DNA from: Chromatiales bacterium
GTDB lineage: Bacteria > Pseudomonadota > Gammaproteobacteria > UBA6429
Direction: 5' to 3'
DNA length: 64,000 nucleotides
Assembly (NCBI GenBank): GCA_027076405.1
Contig: JALTJN010000100.1
Coordinates: 14,970 to 78,969, forward strand
Shown here: piece after piece, positions 28,459 through 37,024 of the stretch
How positions within the stretch are numbered: the first letter of the stretch is position 1
Layout: every line of letters begins with the position of its first letter
Made by a program: the position numbers and the translations under genes
The notes under the pieces: model-generated
Told to the model about the DNA's origin: nothing
The model's database searches: none
What the model saw: only the letters and a program-made list of their open reading frames with translations

Positions 28459-30420
28459 ATGATCCCAGAACTCGGCCACTTTGCATTAATCATGGCGTTA
28501 GTCATGTCCCTGATCCAAGCCAGCATCCCTGTTATAGGTGCAACAAAAGGCATTCATTCGTGGATGGATATAGCCAAGCCCGTTGCACGCTTACAGTTGT
28601 TTTTTATGCTGATATCTTTTGCTGCTCTTGTTTATGCTTTTGTTGTACACGATTTTTCGGTGGCCTATGTTGCTAATAACTCAAACACGGCTTTACCTTT
28701 GGTTTATCGGGTTTCCGCTGTGTGGGGAGCGCATGAAGGTTCGTTGTTATTATGGGCATTAGTACTATCAATTTGGACCGGTGCAGTAACAGTCTTTAGT
28801 CGCAGTATTCCAAAAGATATGCTGGCTCGGGTTATTAGTGTCATGGGTATGGTCAGCGTTGGCTTTTTACTTTTCATGTTATTCACCTCTAACCCTTTCG
28901 ATCGTTTAGCGTTTGCACCGGCACAAGGTCGTGATTTAAATCCATTATTGCAAGATTTTGGTTTAGCGATTCATCCACCGATGCTGTACATGGGCTATGT
29001 TGGTTTTTCGGTCGCCTTTGCTTTTGCTATTGCTGCCATGTTGGGCGGCAAGTTAGATGCCGCATGGGCAAGATGGTCACGTCCGTGGACTAATATCGCC
29101 TGGTTATTTTTAACTTTAGGGATTGCGCTGGGTAGCTGGTGGGCTTATTACGAGCTTGGCTGGGGTGGCTGGTGGTTTTGGGATCCGGTTGAAAATGCAT
29201 CTTTCATGCCCTGGTTAGTCGGTACTGCATTAATGCATTCTCTTGCGGTGACTGAAAAACGTGGCACCTTTAAAGCATGGACAGTGTTATTAGCTATCTT
29301 TGCTTTCTCGTTAAGTTTATTAGGAACATTTTTAGTGCGTTCGGGGGTACTGACTTCGGTACATGCTTTTGCTACCGATCCTGCTCGTGGTGTGTTTATT
29401 TTAATATTCCTTATTATTGTTATTGGTGGTTCGTTAGCGTTATATGCCTGGCGTGCCCCAAGTATTCGCAGCAGCACCACGTTTGAACTTTTTTCACGTG
29501 AAACGGCGTTACTTTTTAATAATGTTATTTTAGTTGTTGTTGCCGCCAGTATTTTATTGGGTACGTTATATCCTTTATTATTGGATGCATTGGCGATCGG
29601 TAAAATTTCAGTTGGCCCTCCCTATTTTGAAAGTGTCTTTGTTCCTTTAACAATTCCTCTGGCTTTATTACTTGGCATTGGAGCCATGATGCGCTGGAAA
29701 CAGGATCAACCAATGCGGTTGGTTAAAGCGCTAGGTCTATTGTTTGTGATTAGCGTAGTCGTGGGTAGTTTGTTGCCTTTGCTGTTTTCTCATTATGAAT
29801 TTGGCGCAGCAATCGGTTTGATGCTTGCTTTATGGATAACCCTTACCACATTACAAGGCATTCGCTTGCGGCTAACAAATAAAGGATATTCTTTTGTGTC
29901 ATTCATGAGTATTCCCCGCAGCTTTTATGGAATGAGTATTGCTCACATTGGTGTTGCTGTTTTCATTGTTGGTATTACATTAACGTCAATTTATAGCGAA
30001 GAAAAAGATGTACGAATGGTGCCTGGCGAGCAATTTGTATTAGGTGGTTATAGTTTCGAATTTAAGGGCGCGGGTTCTGTTCCGGGGCCAAATTATCTTG
30101 CACAAAAAGGACATCTTGTTGTGAGCAAGGATAATCAGGTTGTAGCGACGATGTATCCGGAGAAACGAGTATATCGGGTACAACGTAATCCAATGACAGA
30201 AGCGGCGATTGATGCCGGTATTACGCGTGATTTATTTATTGCTTTAGGTGAACCTCGTGGTGCTGATGGGGCATGGAGTTTACGGCTGTATGTTAAACCG
30301 TTTATTCGCTGGATTTGGCTCGGTACAATTATTATGGCTCTGGGTGGTTTGCTTGCAGCAACCGATCGACGCTATCGTTTGTTAGGAAAAAACAGTCAAG
30401 CTAAAGAGGCCGCAGTATGA
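28459..30420 (+). CDS. ccmF: Haem lyase subunit CcmF
   Basis: A 653-residue polytopic membrane protein, the normal size. It has the tryptophan-rich WWD motif (WGGWWFWDPVENASFMPWL), HEGSLLLWALVLSIW near the start, and the AIHPPMLYMGYVG and LLGTFLVRSGVLTSVHAFA blocks with conserved haem-ligand histidines. With CcmH and CcmI it ligates haem to CxxCH sites. Its stop overlaps the start of ccmG by four bases. Confidence 0.98.
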   Translation: MIPELGHFALIMALVMSLIQASIPVIGATKGIHSWMDIAKPVARLQLFFMLISFAALVYAFVVHDFSVAYVANNSNTALPLVYRVSAVWGAHEGSLLLWALVLSIWTGAVTVFSRSIPKDMLARVISVMGMVSVGFLLFMLFTSNPFDRLAFAPAQGRDLNPLLQDFGLAIHPPMLYMGYVGFSVAFAFAIAAMLGGKLDAAWARWSRPWTNIAWLFLTLGIALGSWWAYYELGWGGWWFWDPVENASFMPWLVGTALMHSLAVTEKRGTFKAWTVLLAIFAFSLSLLGTFLVRSGVLTSVHAFATDPARGVFILIFLIIVIGGSLALYAWRAPSIRSSTTFELFSRETALLFNNVILVVVAASILLGTLYPLLLDALAIGKISVGPPYFESVFVPLTIPLALLLGIGAMMRWKQDQPMRLVKALGLLFVISVVVGSLLPLLFSHYEFGAAIGLMLALWITLTTLQGIRLRLTNKGYSFVSFMSIPRSFYGMSIAHIGVAVFIVGITLTSIYSEEKDVRMVPGEQFVLGGYSFEFKGAGSVPGPNYLAQKGHLVVSKDNQVVATMYPEKRVYRVQRNPMTEAAIDAGITRDLFIALGEPRGADGAWSLRLYVKPFIRWIWLGTIIMALGGLLAATDRRYRLLGKNSQAKEAAV

Positions 30421-30944
30421 ATCGTGCTTTATTACCCTTACTTGCTTTTGTTATTTTAGTTGTTTTTTTAGGTATTGGTTTAACCAAAGATCCACGTAAA
30501 TTACCTTCTACCTTTATCGGTAAAAGCGCACCGATGTTTACATTGCCATTATTGCATGAGCCTGCAAAATCTTTTTCACCAACGACGATGCTTGGCAAAG
30601 TCTGGATTTTAAATGTATGGGCTTCATGGTGTGTTTCATGCCGGGCTGAGCATCAGGTTTTAAATTCGATGGTCAGTAGTCATAAAGTAAATTTAGTCGG
30701 ACTAAATTATAAAGATGAAGTTAGCGACGCGTTGCGCTGGTTATCCCGTCATGGTGATCCTTATCAATTTAGCGTTAGTGATATTGAAGGCTTGATTGGT
30801 ATTGAGTGGGGCGTTTATGGTGTGCCGGAAACATTTATTATAGATAAAAAAGGCATTGTTCGTTTAAAGCACACAGGACCGGTTAGCCGTAAAGATATCA
30901 CAGAAGAAATTATTCCAATGATTAAACAACTGGAGAAGGAATAA
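30417..30944 (+). CDS. ccmG: Thiol:disulfide interchange protein CcmG/DsbE
   Basis: 175 residues: an N-terminal membrane anchor (about 5-22) and a periplasmic thioredoxin fold with WASWCVSC (Cys72, Cys75) and the GVPETFIID cis-proline loop. CcmG keeps the apocytochrome cysteines reduced before haem attachment. It overlaps ccmF and abuts ccmH (stop and start share a base). Confidence 0.96.
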   Translation: MNRALLPLLAFVILVVFLGIGLTKDPRKLPSTFIGKSAPMFTLPLLHEPAKSFSPTTMLGKVWILNVWASWCVSCRAEHQVLNSMVSSHKVNLVGLNYKDEVSDALRWLSRHGDPYQFSVSDIEGLIGIEWGVYGVPETFIIDKKGIVRLKHTGPVSRKDITEEIIPMIKQLEKE

Positions 30945-31411
30945 TGAAACAATTTATTATACTTCTTTCCTTGCTGGTAACTCTGTCTGTTGCAGAAGCT
31001 GCAGTTGAAGTAAAAGAATTTAACACGCCGCAACAGGAACAGCGTTATAAGAAGCTTATAAATGAATTTCGTTGTGTGGTTTGTCAAAACCAGAATATCG
31101 CAGACTCAAATGCAGCTCTGGCAAAAGACTTGCGTAAGCAAGTTTATAAAATGGTCATGGCAGGTAAAAATGACAAGGCTATTCGGGACTTTATGGTGAC
31201 GCGCTACGGTGATTTCGTTTTATATAATCCACAATTTAACTCCATGACTTTTCTTTTGTGGGCCGGCCCTTTTATTATTTTTATTATTGGCTTCTATGTA
31301 CTGGTGAGTTTTATCAGACAACGAAAGAAAGTGGTTGTTACACATTTAAGTCATGCTGATAAAGAAAAGCTGGCAAAGCTACTGGCAGAAAATAAGGATA
31401 AAGCTAAATGA
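30944..31411 (+). CDS. ccmH: Cytochrome c maturation protein CcmH (CcmL-type)
   Basis: 155 residues with a signal peptide (about 1-19), the redox motif RCVVCQNQNIADSNA (Cys44, Cys47) and one C-terminal membrane helix (about 104-125). It corresponds to the short thioredox form of CcmH; the TPR part is the separate ccmI gene. The last four bases overlap ccmI. Confidence 0.96.
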   Translation: MKQFIILLSLLVTLSVAEAAVEVKEFNTPQQEQRYKKLINEFRCVVCQNQNIADSNAALAKDLRKQVYKMVMAGKNDKAIRDFMVTRYGDFVLYNPQFNSMTFLLWAGPFIIFIIGFYVLVSFIRQRKKVVVTHLSHADKEKLAKLLAENKDKAK

Positions 31412-32676
31412 TTATGTTTTGGATTATTGCTCTTGCGATGGTTGTTATTGCGTTAATATTTCTCCTGCGCCCGCTTTTACATGAGTTAAATAAAAAAGAT
31501 ATTGATCGAGAAGCACAAAATATCTCGATCACCAAAGAAAGATTAAATGAGTTAAAAGTTGAGCTTGAGCAGGAAACCATTACTGCGGCAGAGTATGAGC
31601 AAACTAAAGAAGAGCTGGAACAAGCTTTATTAAATGATGTTGAAGTTTCAAACAGGGCATCTGCAATCGTTAATCCTCAATCTTTTACCCGTACAGCACG
31701 TTATATTGTCATTATTTCTGTTCCTGTATTAGCGTTAGGTTTATATACTGTATTAGGACAGCCGGATTTAATTGAAGGTGGGAAAAAGCAAGCATCAGCT
31801 GTTCCTGCGGGTCATGGTTCTGCCGCTAAAGGTAATGCCGGTTTAGGTAGTATCGATGAAATGCTTGAAAAGCTTAAGGCAAAATTAAAACAAAATCCGA
31901 ATAATGCCGAAGGCTGGTTTTTGCTTGCACGTTCTTATATGTCAATGAACAGGTATGAAGAAGCCGTTGTTGCTCTGGAAAAAACTAATCAGCTTGTTCC
32001 TAATACGCCCGTTGTGATGCTGCGATATGCTGATGCCTTAACGATGTTAAATGGCGGAAAAATTAGTGGTAAGCCTTTTGAGTTAATAAAAAAAGCCGTG
32101 GTGATAAAACCTGATGATCCAACCGGATTATGGTTAATTGGTATGGGCTATGCGGAACAAGGCGATTTCCAAAAAGCCATTTCATACTGGAATCTTTTAT
32201 TACCTTTATTAAAAGATGATAAATCAATTAATGAAGTACATCAGTTAATTCGTCAGGCAAAAAGTAAATCAGGTATTGCTCTTGCGGATGAGTCAAAAAC
32301 AACCAGCACCTTACCTAAAAATAAAGCTATAACTTCATTAAAAGTCAAAGTGAGCATTGATCCGTCTATGCTGAAAAATGTTTCGATGAATGACACGGTT
32401 TTTATATTTGCGAAAGCGGTTAATGGTCCACCTATGCCATTAGCGGTTGTGCGTAAGAAAGTTAAAGATCTACCTTTAGATGTTATTCTTGATGATTCGA
32501 TGGCGATGATACCGAGTATGAAGCTTTCATCTTTTGATAAAGTGAAGGTTACTGCCAGAGTTTCCAGAACAGGAAAACCTTTGTTGCAGAAAGGGGATAT
32601 TTATAGCAAAGAAAAACAGATTGGGTTACCTTATAAAGGATTAGTGATTATTAAGATTGACTCTGTCGCTGACTAG
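31408..32676 (+). CDS. ccmI: Cytochrome c maturation protein CcmI
   Basis: 422 residues. Two N-terminal membrane helices (about 3-22 and 95-115) enclose a cytoplasmic coiled-coil segment (ERLNELKVELEQETITAAEYEQ). Then come TPR repeats (NAEGWFLLARSYMSMNRYEEAVVALEKT and following) and a C-terminal domain with PLAVVRKKVKDLPLDVILDDS. CcmI binds apocytochrome c C-termini. It closes the ccm operon and is followed by a hairpin. Confidence 0.95.
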   Translation: MIMFWIIALAMVVIALIFLLRPLLHELNKKDIDREAQNISITKERLNELKVELEQETITAAEYEQTKEELEQALLNDVEVSNRASAIVNPQSFTRTARYIVIISVPVLALGLYTVLGQPDLIEGGKKQASAVPAGHGSAAKGNAGLGSIDEMLEKLKAKLKQNPNNAEGWFLLARSYMSMNRYEEAVVALEKTNQLVPNTPVVMLRYADALTMLNGGKISGKPFELIKKAVVIKPDDPTGLWLIGMGYAEQGDFQKAISYWNLLLPLLKDDKSINEVHQLIRQAKSKSGIALADESKTTSTLPKNKAITSLKVKVSIDPSMLKNVSMNDTVFIFAKAVNGPPMPLAVVRKKVKDLPLDVILDDSMAMIPSMKLSSFDKVKVTARVSRTGKPLLQKGDIYSKEKQIGLPYKGLVIIKIDSVAD

Positions 32677-32677
32677 C

Positions 32678-32722
32678 ATTTACTTTATAACCAAGTGAAT
32701 GAGTCGGTTATAAAAAGTAAAT
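32678..32722 (+). terminator. Long hairpin after ccmI
   Basis: ATTTACTTTATAACC (32678-32692) pairs with GGTTATAAAAAGTAAAT (32706-32722) with a two-base bulge and a 13-base loop. It starts directly after the ccmI stop. It has no clear T-run, so it may mark the mRNA 3' end or stabilise it instead of being a strong terminator. Confidence 0.5.
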
Positions 32723-32741
32723 ATAAGTAGTTAAGCAACTC

Positions 32742-32782
32742 TTGATATAGATCATTTTTTTTTAAAGGATTTATCCTATAGT
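32742..32782 (+). promoter_or_regulatory. FNR-type box and promoter of the nap-type cluster
   Basis: TTGATATAGATCAT (32742-32755) matches the FNR consensus TTGAT-N4-ATCAA in nine of ten positions. TATAGT (32777-32782) is a good -10 element. The box centre at 32748.5 lies 41.5 bp before an expected start near 32790, which is exactly the class II FNR activator geometry. The first gene starts at 32840. Oxygen-limited activation of the cluster is therefore likely. Confidence 0.75.
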
Positions 32783-32839
32783 CAGTACACGATAAAAAGT
32801 TTATTAGTAGTAGTCCATAAAAAATATTAAGGAGGACAC

Positions 32840-33559
32840 GTGAATACTAAGAATTTTGTATTACTTACGCTATCTGTTTTTGTTCTGAGTCTATCAGGCT
32901 GTTCAAAGGAACAAGACACATCATCCACAAGTTCAAGCACAAAATCTGCATCATCTTCTATGGCAGGATTGCCAGAAAAAGTTGATCCCACATTAGCTAG
33001 TGCAGGGAAAGCTATTTATGAACAAAATTGTATATTTTGTCATCAGGCTGATGCCATTGGTAAAGTGGGTTTTGCACCTTCGTTGACAAATCAGGAATTT
33101 TTAGAAACGGCCTCCGATAAGTTTTTGATGGCAACCATTCGAGATGGTCGCGCCGGAACCGGTATGCCACCTTTTGCTCATCTCGGACGTAAAGATGTTG
33201 AAGCCATAGTGGCTTATCTTCGTCAACACGCTAAGCGTGCTAATCGTTCTGCAGAAATTGATGCAGAGCCACGCAGTCAGGGTGATGAACGATTGGGTCG
33301 ATTCTGGTTTGATTCTATTTGCTCTACTTGCCATGGTCCAAATGGTGATGGTTATGTAGCAGGAGGTACCGGTACAGCCATTGGTAAAGCAGGTTTTCTT
33401 GATAAGGCGACGGATGGTTTTATACGGGAAACGATTATTAAGGGTCGTACGAATACACGTATGATTGGTTATGGTGGTCCAGATTCAATGGCGAACCTGA
33501 GTAAGAGTGACGTGGATGACATTATTGCTTATCTTCGTACAGTGCCAAGTAAAAATTAA
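32840..33559 (+). CDS. Diheme c-type cytochrome lipoprotein
   Basis: 239 residues starting at GTG, preceded by a strong AAGGAGG ribosome site (32829-32835). A lipoprotein signal ends at LSLSGC with Cys21 as lipidation site, followed by a Ser/Thr-rich linker. Two cytochrome c domains follow: CIFCH (64-68) with axial Met in GTGMPPF, and CSTCH (161-165) with TRMIGYGG. It is the first gene of the nap-type operon, 23 bp before napA, and may take the place of the missing NapB as electron donor to NapA. That role is inferred; other cytochrome c electron carriers look the same. Confidence 0.88.
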   Translation: MNTKNFVLLTLSVFVLSLSGCSKEQDTSSTSSSTKSASSSMAGLPEKVDPTLASAGKAIYEQNCIFCHQADAIGKVGFAPSLTNQEFLETASDKFLMATIRDGRAGTGMPPFAHLGRKDVEAIVAYLRQHAKRANRSAEIDAEPRSQGDERLGRFWFDSICSTCHGPNGDGYVAGGTGTAIGKAGFLDKATDGFIRETIIKGRTNTRMIGYGGPDSMANLSKSDVDDIIAYLRTVPSKN

Positions 33560-33582
33560 AATTAATTGAGGGAATAAGTAAA

Positions 33583-36276
33583 ATGAAACGTTTTAAAATG
33601 AATCGACGCGATTTTCTCAAAAGCAGTAGCTTTATTACAGGTGCAACAGCAGCAACAGGTTTATTTGTTGCAGATAACCCTGAACTAGAAGCGGCGCCAG
33701 CGAAAGAAAAAACTGAACGTAAAACGGCGATTGCCCAATGCCCTTATTGTGGAGTGGGCTGTGGAACAATTATTCAGACAGAGAACGGAAAAATTGTTTC
33801 CATGCGTCCGGATAAAGATCATCCAACTAATCGCGGTTTACAATGTATTAAAGGCTTAACTGCCGCTGAACCGATTTATGTCGATCGGATGGAAGGCGAC
33901 CCGTATGTCCGTAAAGATGTATGGGCAGAGTGGCAAAAACCCGGCCATGGAGACATTGAATTTACCAGTAAAACAAAAAATTCATTTGATGAGGATCTCT
34001 TTGTTCGTGTTCCTTACCATGAAGCTGAAGAAATGACCGCTCACAAGATTGCTCATTTGGTTAAAAAATACGGTGGTAACTCAATAAGTTTATATGGTTC
34101 TGGTCAGCTTACTATGGAAGGCCAGTACCTGGAAAATTTATTTATGAAAGGTGTGTTGGGTTCCAATACCATTGAAGCAAATGCACGTATGTGTATGACT
34201 TCTGCGGTAACCGGTTACTTTGCGACACTGGGTTCGGATACCCCTCCTTTAGCTTATGAAGATATCGAGCTCGCCGATATGGTGATGCATTTTGGTCATA
34301 ATGCGCGTGAATCACATCCTATTATCTTCTGGCGTATTGCCGATCATAAACGTAAGAAAGATATTCCTACGGTAGTAGTTGATCCTCGTTTTACAGGTAC
34401 AGCGAAAGGTTATCATGATATTAATGCTAATAACTCCAAACATGTACCTATTCTGAATGGCGATATCAGTTTCCTGAACTCAATAGCTCATGTGTTATTA
34501 AAAGAGCACAAAGATGTTATTGACTGGAAATTCCTTAAAGAACATACCAATGGCTGGAAAGAATATACCGATGGTGTATTAAAAGATTACAGCCCGGAAC
34601 AGGTTCAGGATCGCATGGGTGGAAAAAATCATGATGTATCTCCTGCTCTGATTCGGGAAGTTGCCGGTATGTTTGCTGATGCGACACGTAAACGTTTGCT
34701 ACGCAGTAAAGGTAAGCATGAAGGTAAAGGTTATGGTGGCGTTATTATTATGTGGGGTATTGGTTATAACCAGCACATCCATGGGCAACATAACGTTATC
34801 TCAATTATTAACTTATTAACTCTGACAGGTAATCTGGCAAAACCCGGGTGTGGACCTTTCTCTATGACAGGTCAGCCTAATGCTATGGGTGAACGTTTTA
34901 CTGGTGGTTTAACTGGCCGTTTACCCTTTAACCAGCCATTGAAAAATAAGTCACATCGTAAATGGATGGCAAAAAACTGGCGTGTGCCAGAGAAGAATTT
35001 AATTAATGCAATGAACTCCAAAAATCCCGGTATGGCTGTGGGTATGATGGAGCGGGTATTAAAAGATGAAGTTAAAGCGATGTTTCTGGTTTATGCCACG
35101 CACATTGATTTGCCGGATCAACGAAATCTTGTTCGTCCGGCATTAATGAAAAGCTTCAATGTGGTTCAGGAAATTTATCGTCATGCACCAAATAATCTGT
35201 TTGCCGATGTTATTTTCCCGGCAGCAACATGGGGTGAAGTTGATGGTGTTTATATTAGCTCAGAGCGCCGTATTAACCGTGTAGAAAAGGCTGCAGAAGC
35301 TCCTCCAGGTTGCCGTGCAGACATGGATATGGTTATCGATAAGGGTAAAGCGATTGCCAAATTATTGGGTATGAATCCTGAGAAGATATTTCCATGGTCA
35401 AAAAATAAAGATGGATCTTATAATGCAGAAGAAATATTCCGTGATGTAGTCGTTGCTTCGGGTGGTACAGATACTGATTTAACCGGAATGCTGGAAGTTG
35501 AAAAAATTGATGGTAAAGGACTTTATCAGCAACTACATGACCTACGTGGCATTCAATGGCCGGCCCCCACTTATGAAATTGCCAAAAATGGTGGTAGTAA
35601 ACGTCGATTTATGGCTCAGGAAGGTGTCTGGAAAAATAAACCTTATGGTTATTTCCGAACCAATGATGGCAAGGTGCATATGAAACTTTGCAAGCAGGAC
35701 TATAGTCAGCGTGAAGAAATCACCAAACAGCTTATGGCATTTGGGGTTAAGAAAGATCACTATACGATTGATAATATTCCTTTGATTAAAAAAGCACGTG
35801 ACATGGGCTTAACACCGGATCTGCCGGATGAAGCGGAACGTGGTCAAGCATGGGATAAGGTTGCTAAAGACAAATTCCCATTCTGGTTAGGATTAGGTGT
35901 TGTTTATGAACACTTCCATACCGCTAAATCTAATCGCAGTCCGACTACACGTCGTTTGGTGCCAGAAATGTATGTAGAAATGCATATTGATGATGCCAAA
36001 GAACTTGGAATTAAAGATGGTGATAAAGTTAACTTAATCACTCGCCGTGGACAGTTCCAGGCCAAGGCTCAGGTTGGTACGAATAGTTTAGTGAAACCTG
36101 CTCGTAACAGTGTGCCAAGAGGGTATGTCTTTAGCCCTTGGAATCTATCGGTTGCTGATAGTGCGGATCCGAAGAAGAACAAATGGCTGGTAAATGCTGT
36201 ATCCAGCCGGGTTTGGGATCCTGTATCAGGTCAGGTTGATTTCAAGAAGTTGGCATGCCGTATCGAAAAAGCTTAG
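33583..36276 (+). CDS. napA: NapA-like periplasmic molybdopterin nitrate reductase
   Basis: 897 residues, longer than usual NapA (about 830). A Tat signal is present (MNRRDFLKSS). The [4Fe-4S] ligands are Cys53, 56, 60 and 88 (CPYCGVGC ... QCIKG), and the Mo ligand is Cys204 in ARMCMTSAV. The motif CPYCGVGC is more usual in Nas and formate dehydrogenases; NapA normally has a C-x-F/Y-C-G-T-G-C version. About 60 extra residues lie between the cluster and Mo-ligand regions. GQPNAMGER and the C-terminal molybdopterin-binding block RRLVPEMYVEMHIDDAKELG are intact. NapG/H/C/F-type neighbours make nitrate the most likely substrate, but a related oxyanion cannot be excluded. Confidence 0.82.
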   Translation: MKRFKMNRRDFLKSSSFITGATAATGLFVADNPELEAAPAKEKTERKTAIAQCPYCGVGCGTIIQTENGKIVSMRPDKDHPTNRGLQCIKGLTAAEPIYVDRMEGDPYVRKDVWAEWQKPGHGDIEFTSKTKNSFDEDLFVRVPYHEAEEMTAHKIAHLVKKYGGNSISLYGSGQLTMEGQYLENLFMKGVLGSNTIEANARMCMTSAVTGYFATLGSDTPPLAYEDIELADMVMHFGHNARESHPIIFWRIADHKRKKDIPTVVVDPRFTGTAKGYHDINANNSKHVPILNGDISFLNSIAHVLLKEHKDVIDWKFLKEHTNGWKEYTDGVLKDYSPEQVQDRMGGKNHDVSPALIREVAGMFADATRKRLLRSKGKHEGKGYGGVIIMWGIGYNQHIHGQHNVISIINLLTLTGNLAKPGCGPFSMTGQPNAMGERFTGGLTGRLPFNQPLKNKSHRKWMAKNWRVPEKNLINAMNSKNPGMAVGMMERVLKDEVKAMFLVYATHIDLPDQRNLVRPALMKSFNVVQEIYRHAPNNLFADVIFPAATWGEVDGVYISSERRINRVEKAAEAPPGCRADMDMVIDKGKAIAKLLGMNPEKIFPWSKNKDGSYNAEEIFRDVVVASGGTDTDLTGMLEVEKIDGKGLYQQLHDLRGIQWPAPTYEIAKNGGSKRRFMAQEGVWKNKPYGYFRTNDGKVHMKLCKQDYSQREEITKQLMAFGVKKDHYTIDNIPLIKKARDMGLTPDLPDEAERGQAWDKVAKDKFPFWLGLGVVYEHFHTAKSNRSPTTRRLVPEMYVEMHIDDAKELGIKDGDKVNLITRRGQFQAKAQVGTNSLVKPARNSVPRGYVFSPWNLSVADSADPKKNKWLVNAVSSRVWDPVSGQVDFKKLACRIEKA

Positions 36277-36301
36277 TCGTATTTTGCTAGGCAATTAAAT
36301 G

Positions 36302-36356
36302 TAAAGGCGTAAAGGACGTAAAGAGTTATATTTTTCTTAGCGAACTTTGCGCCTTT
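36302..36356. repeat. Palindromic AAAGGCGTAAAGG element between napA and napG
   Basis: TAAAGGCGTAAAGGACGTAAAG (two direct half-units) is mirrored by CTTAGCGAACTTTGCGCCTTT. The layout (two short direct repeats per arm) is the same as in the CCACGAAGG elements, but the unit differs. It sits inside the nap-type operon and could act as a processing or partial termination point. Confidence 0.6.
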
Positions 36357-36411
36357 TCATTTTTAGGTATTAAATATTAATGTAATAGTTAAAAAAGTAA
36401 GGTTGTATTAA

Positions 36412-36990
36412 GTGAAACGTCGTACATTTATACAAGGAGTCATTGGAACAGGCTTATCAAGTTTGTTGGCTGAAAATACCTTAGCTGCTCGCAATAATCC
36501 TTCAGTACGATTTCTTCGTCCACCCGGTTCGTTGCCGGAAGATGAATTTGTATCACGCTGCATTCGCTGTGGTAAATGTGGTGAAACTTGTCCTAACCGT
36601 ACCATTAAATATTTTGATTTGGAAAATGGCGTATCCTCTATGGATACTCCTTTTATTATTCCTAGAGAGCAAGCTTGCATACTTTGTATGAAGTGTGGTG
36701 ATGTTTGTCCTACTGGAGCGATTCAACCTGTTAAGCGAGATATGAAACCTATTTTAGAAAAAGTAAAAATGGGTAAAGCGCGTGTAGATAAAAATTTATG
36801 TTTGTCTTATCAGGGTAAAACATGTGGCGTTTGTTATCGTGCCTGCCCTTTAGCAGATGTAGCGATTCGAATCGGTATGCTAGAGCAGCCGCATATCTTA
36901 AAAGATTGCGTGGGTTGTGGTTTATGTGAACGCTCATGTATTCAGATACCTCAGGCTATTAGAATTATTCCAAATCATGAACGGTCGTAG
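36412..36990 (+). CDS. napG: NapG-like periplasmic ferredoxin
   Basis: 192 residues starting at GTG. The start carries a twin-arginine-like signal (KRRTFIQG). Four cluster-binding motifs follow: CIRCGKCGETC (50-60), CILCMKCGDVCP (89-100), CGVCYRACP and CVGCGLCERSC, the MauM/NapG layout. NapG passes electrons from membrane NapH towards NapC/NapB in the periplasm. It is the first of two NapG-like genes here, with napH-like between them. Confidence 0.87.
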   Translation: MKRRTFIQGVIGTGLSSLLAENTLAARNNPSVRFLRPPGSLPEDEFVSRCIRCGKCGETCPNRTIKYFDLENGVSSMDTPFIIPREQACILCMKCGDVCPTGAIQPVKRDMKPILEKVKMGKARVDKNLCLSYQGKTCGVCYRACPLADVAIRIGMLEQPHILKDCVGCGLCERSCIQIPQAIRIIPNHERS

Positions 36991-37024
36991 TTAATCTTAT
37001 TTTAAAATTCAAAGTAGAAAGCAG

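Noticed and set aside
28276..28479. 67-codon minus-strand frame in the ccmE-ccmF gap
   Set aside because: Overlaps the start of ccmF and carries the dispersed 23-bp sequence; composition is not protein-like.
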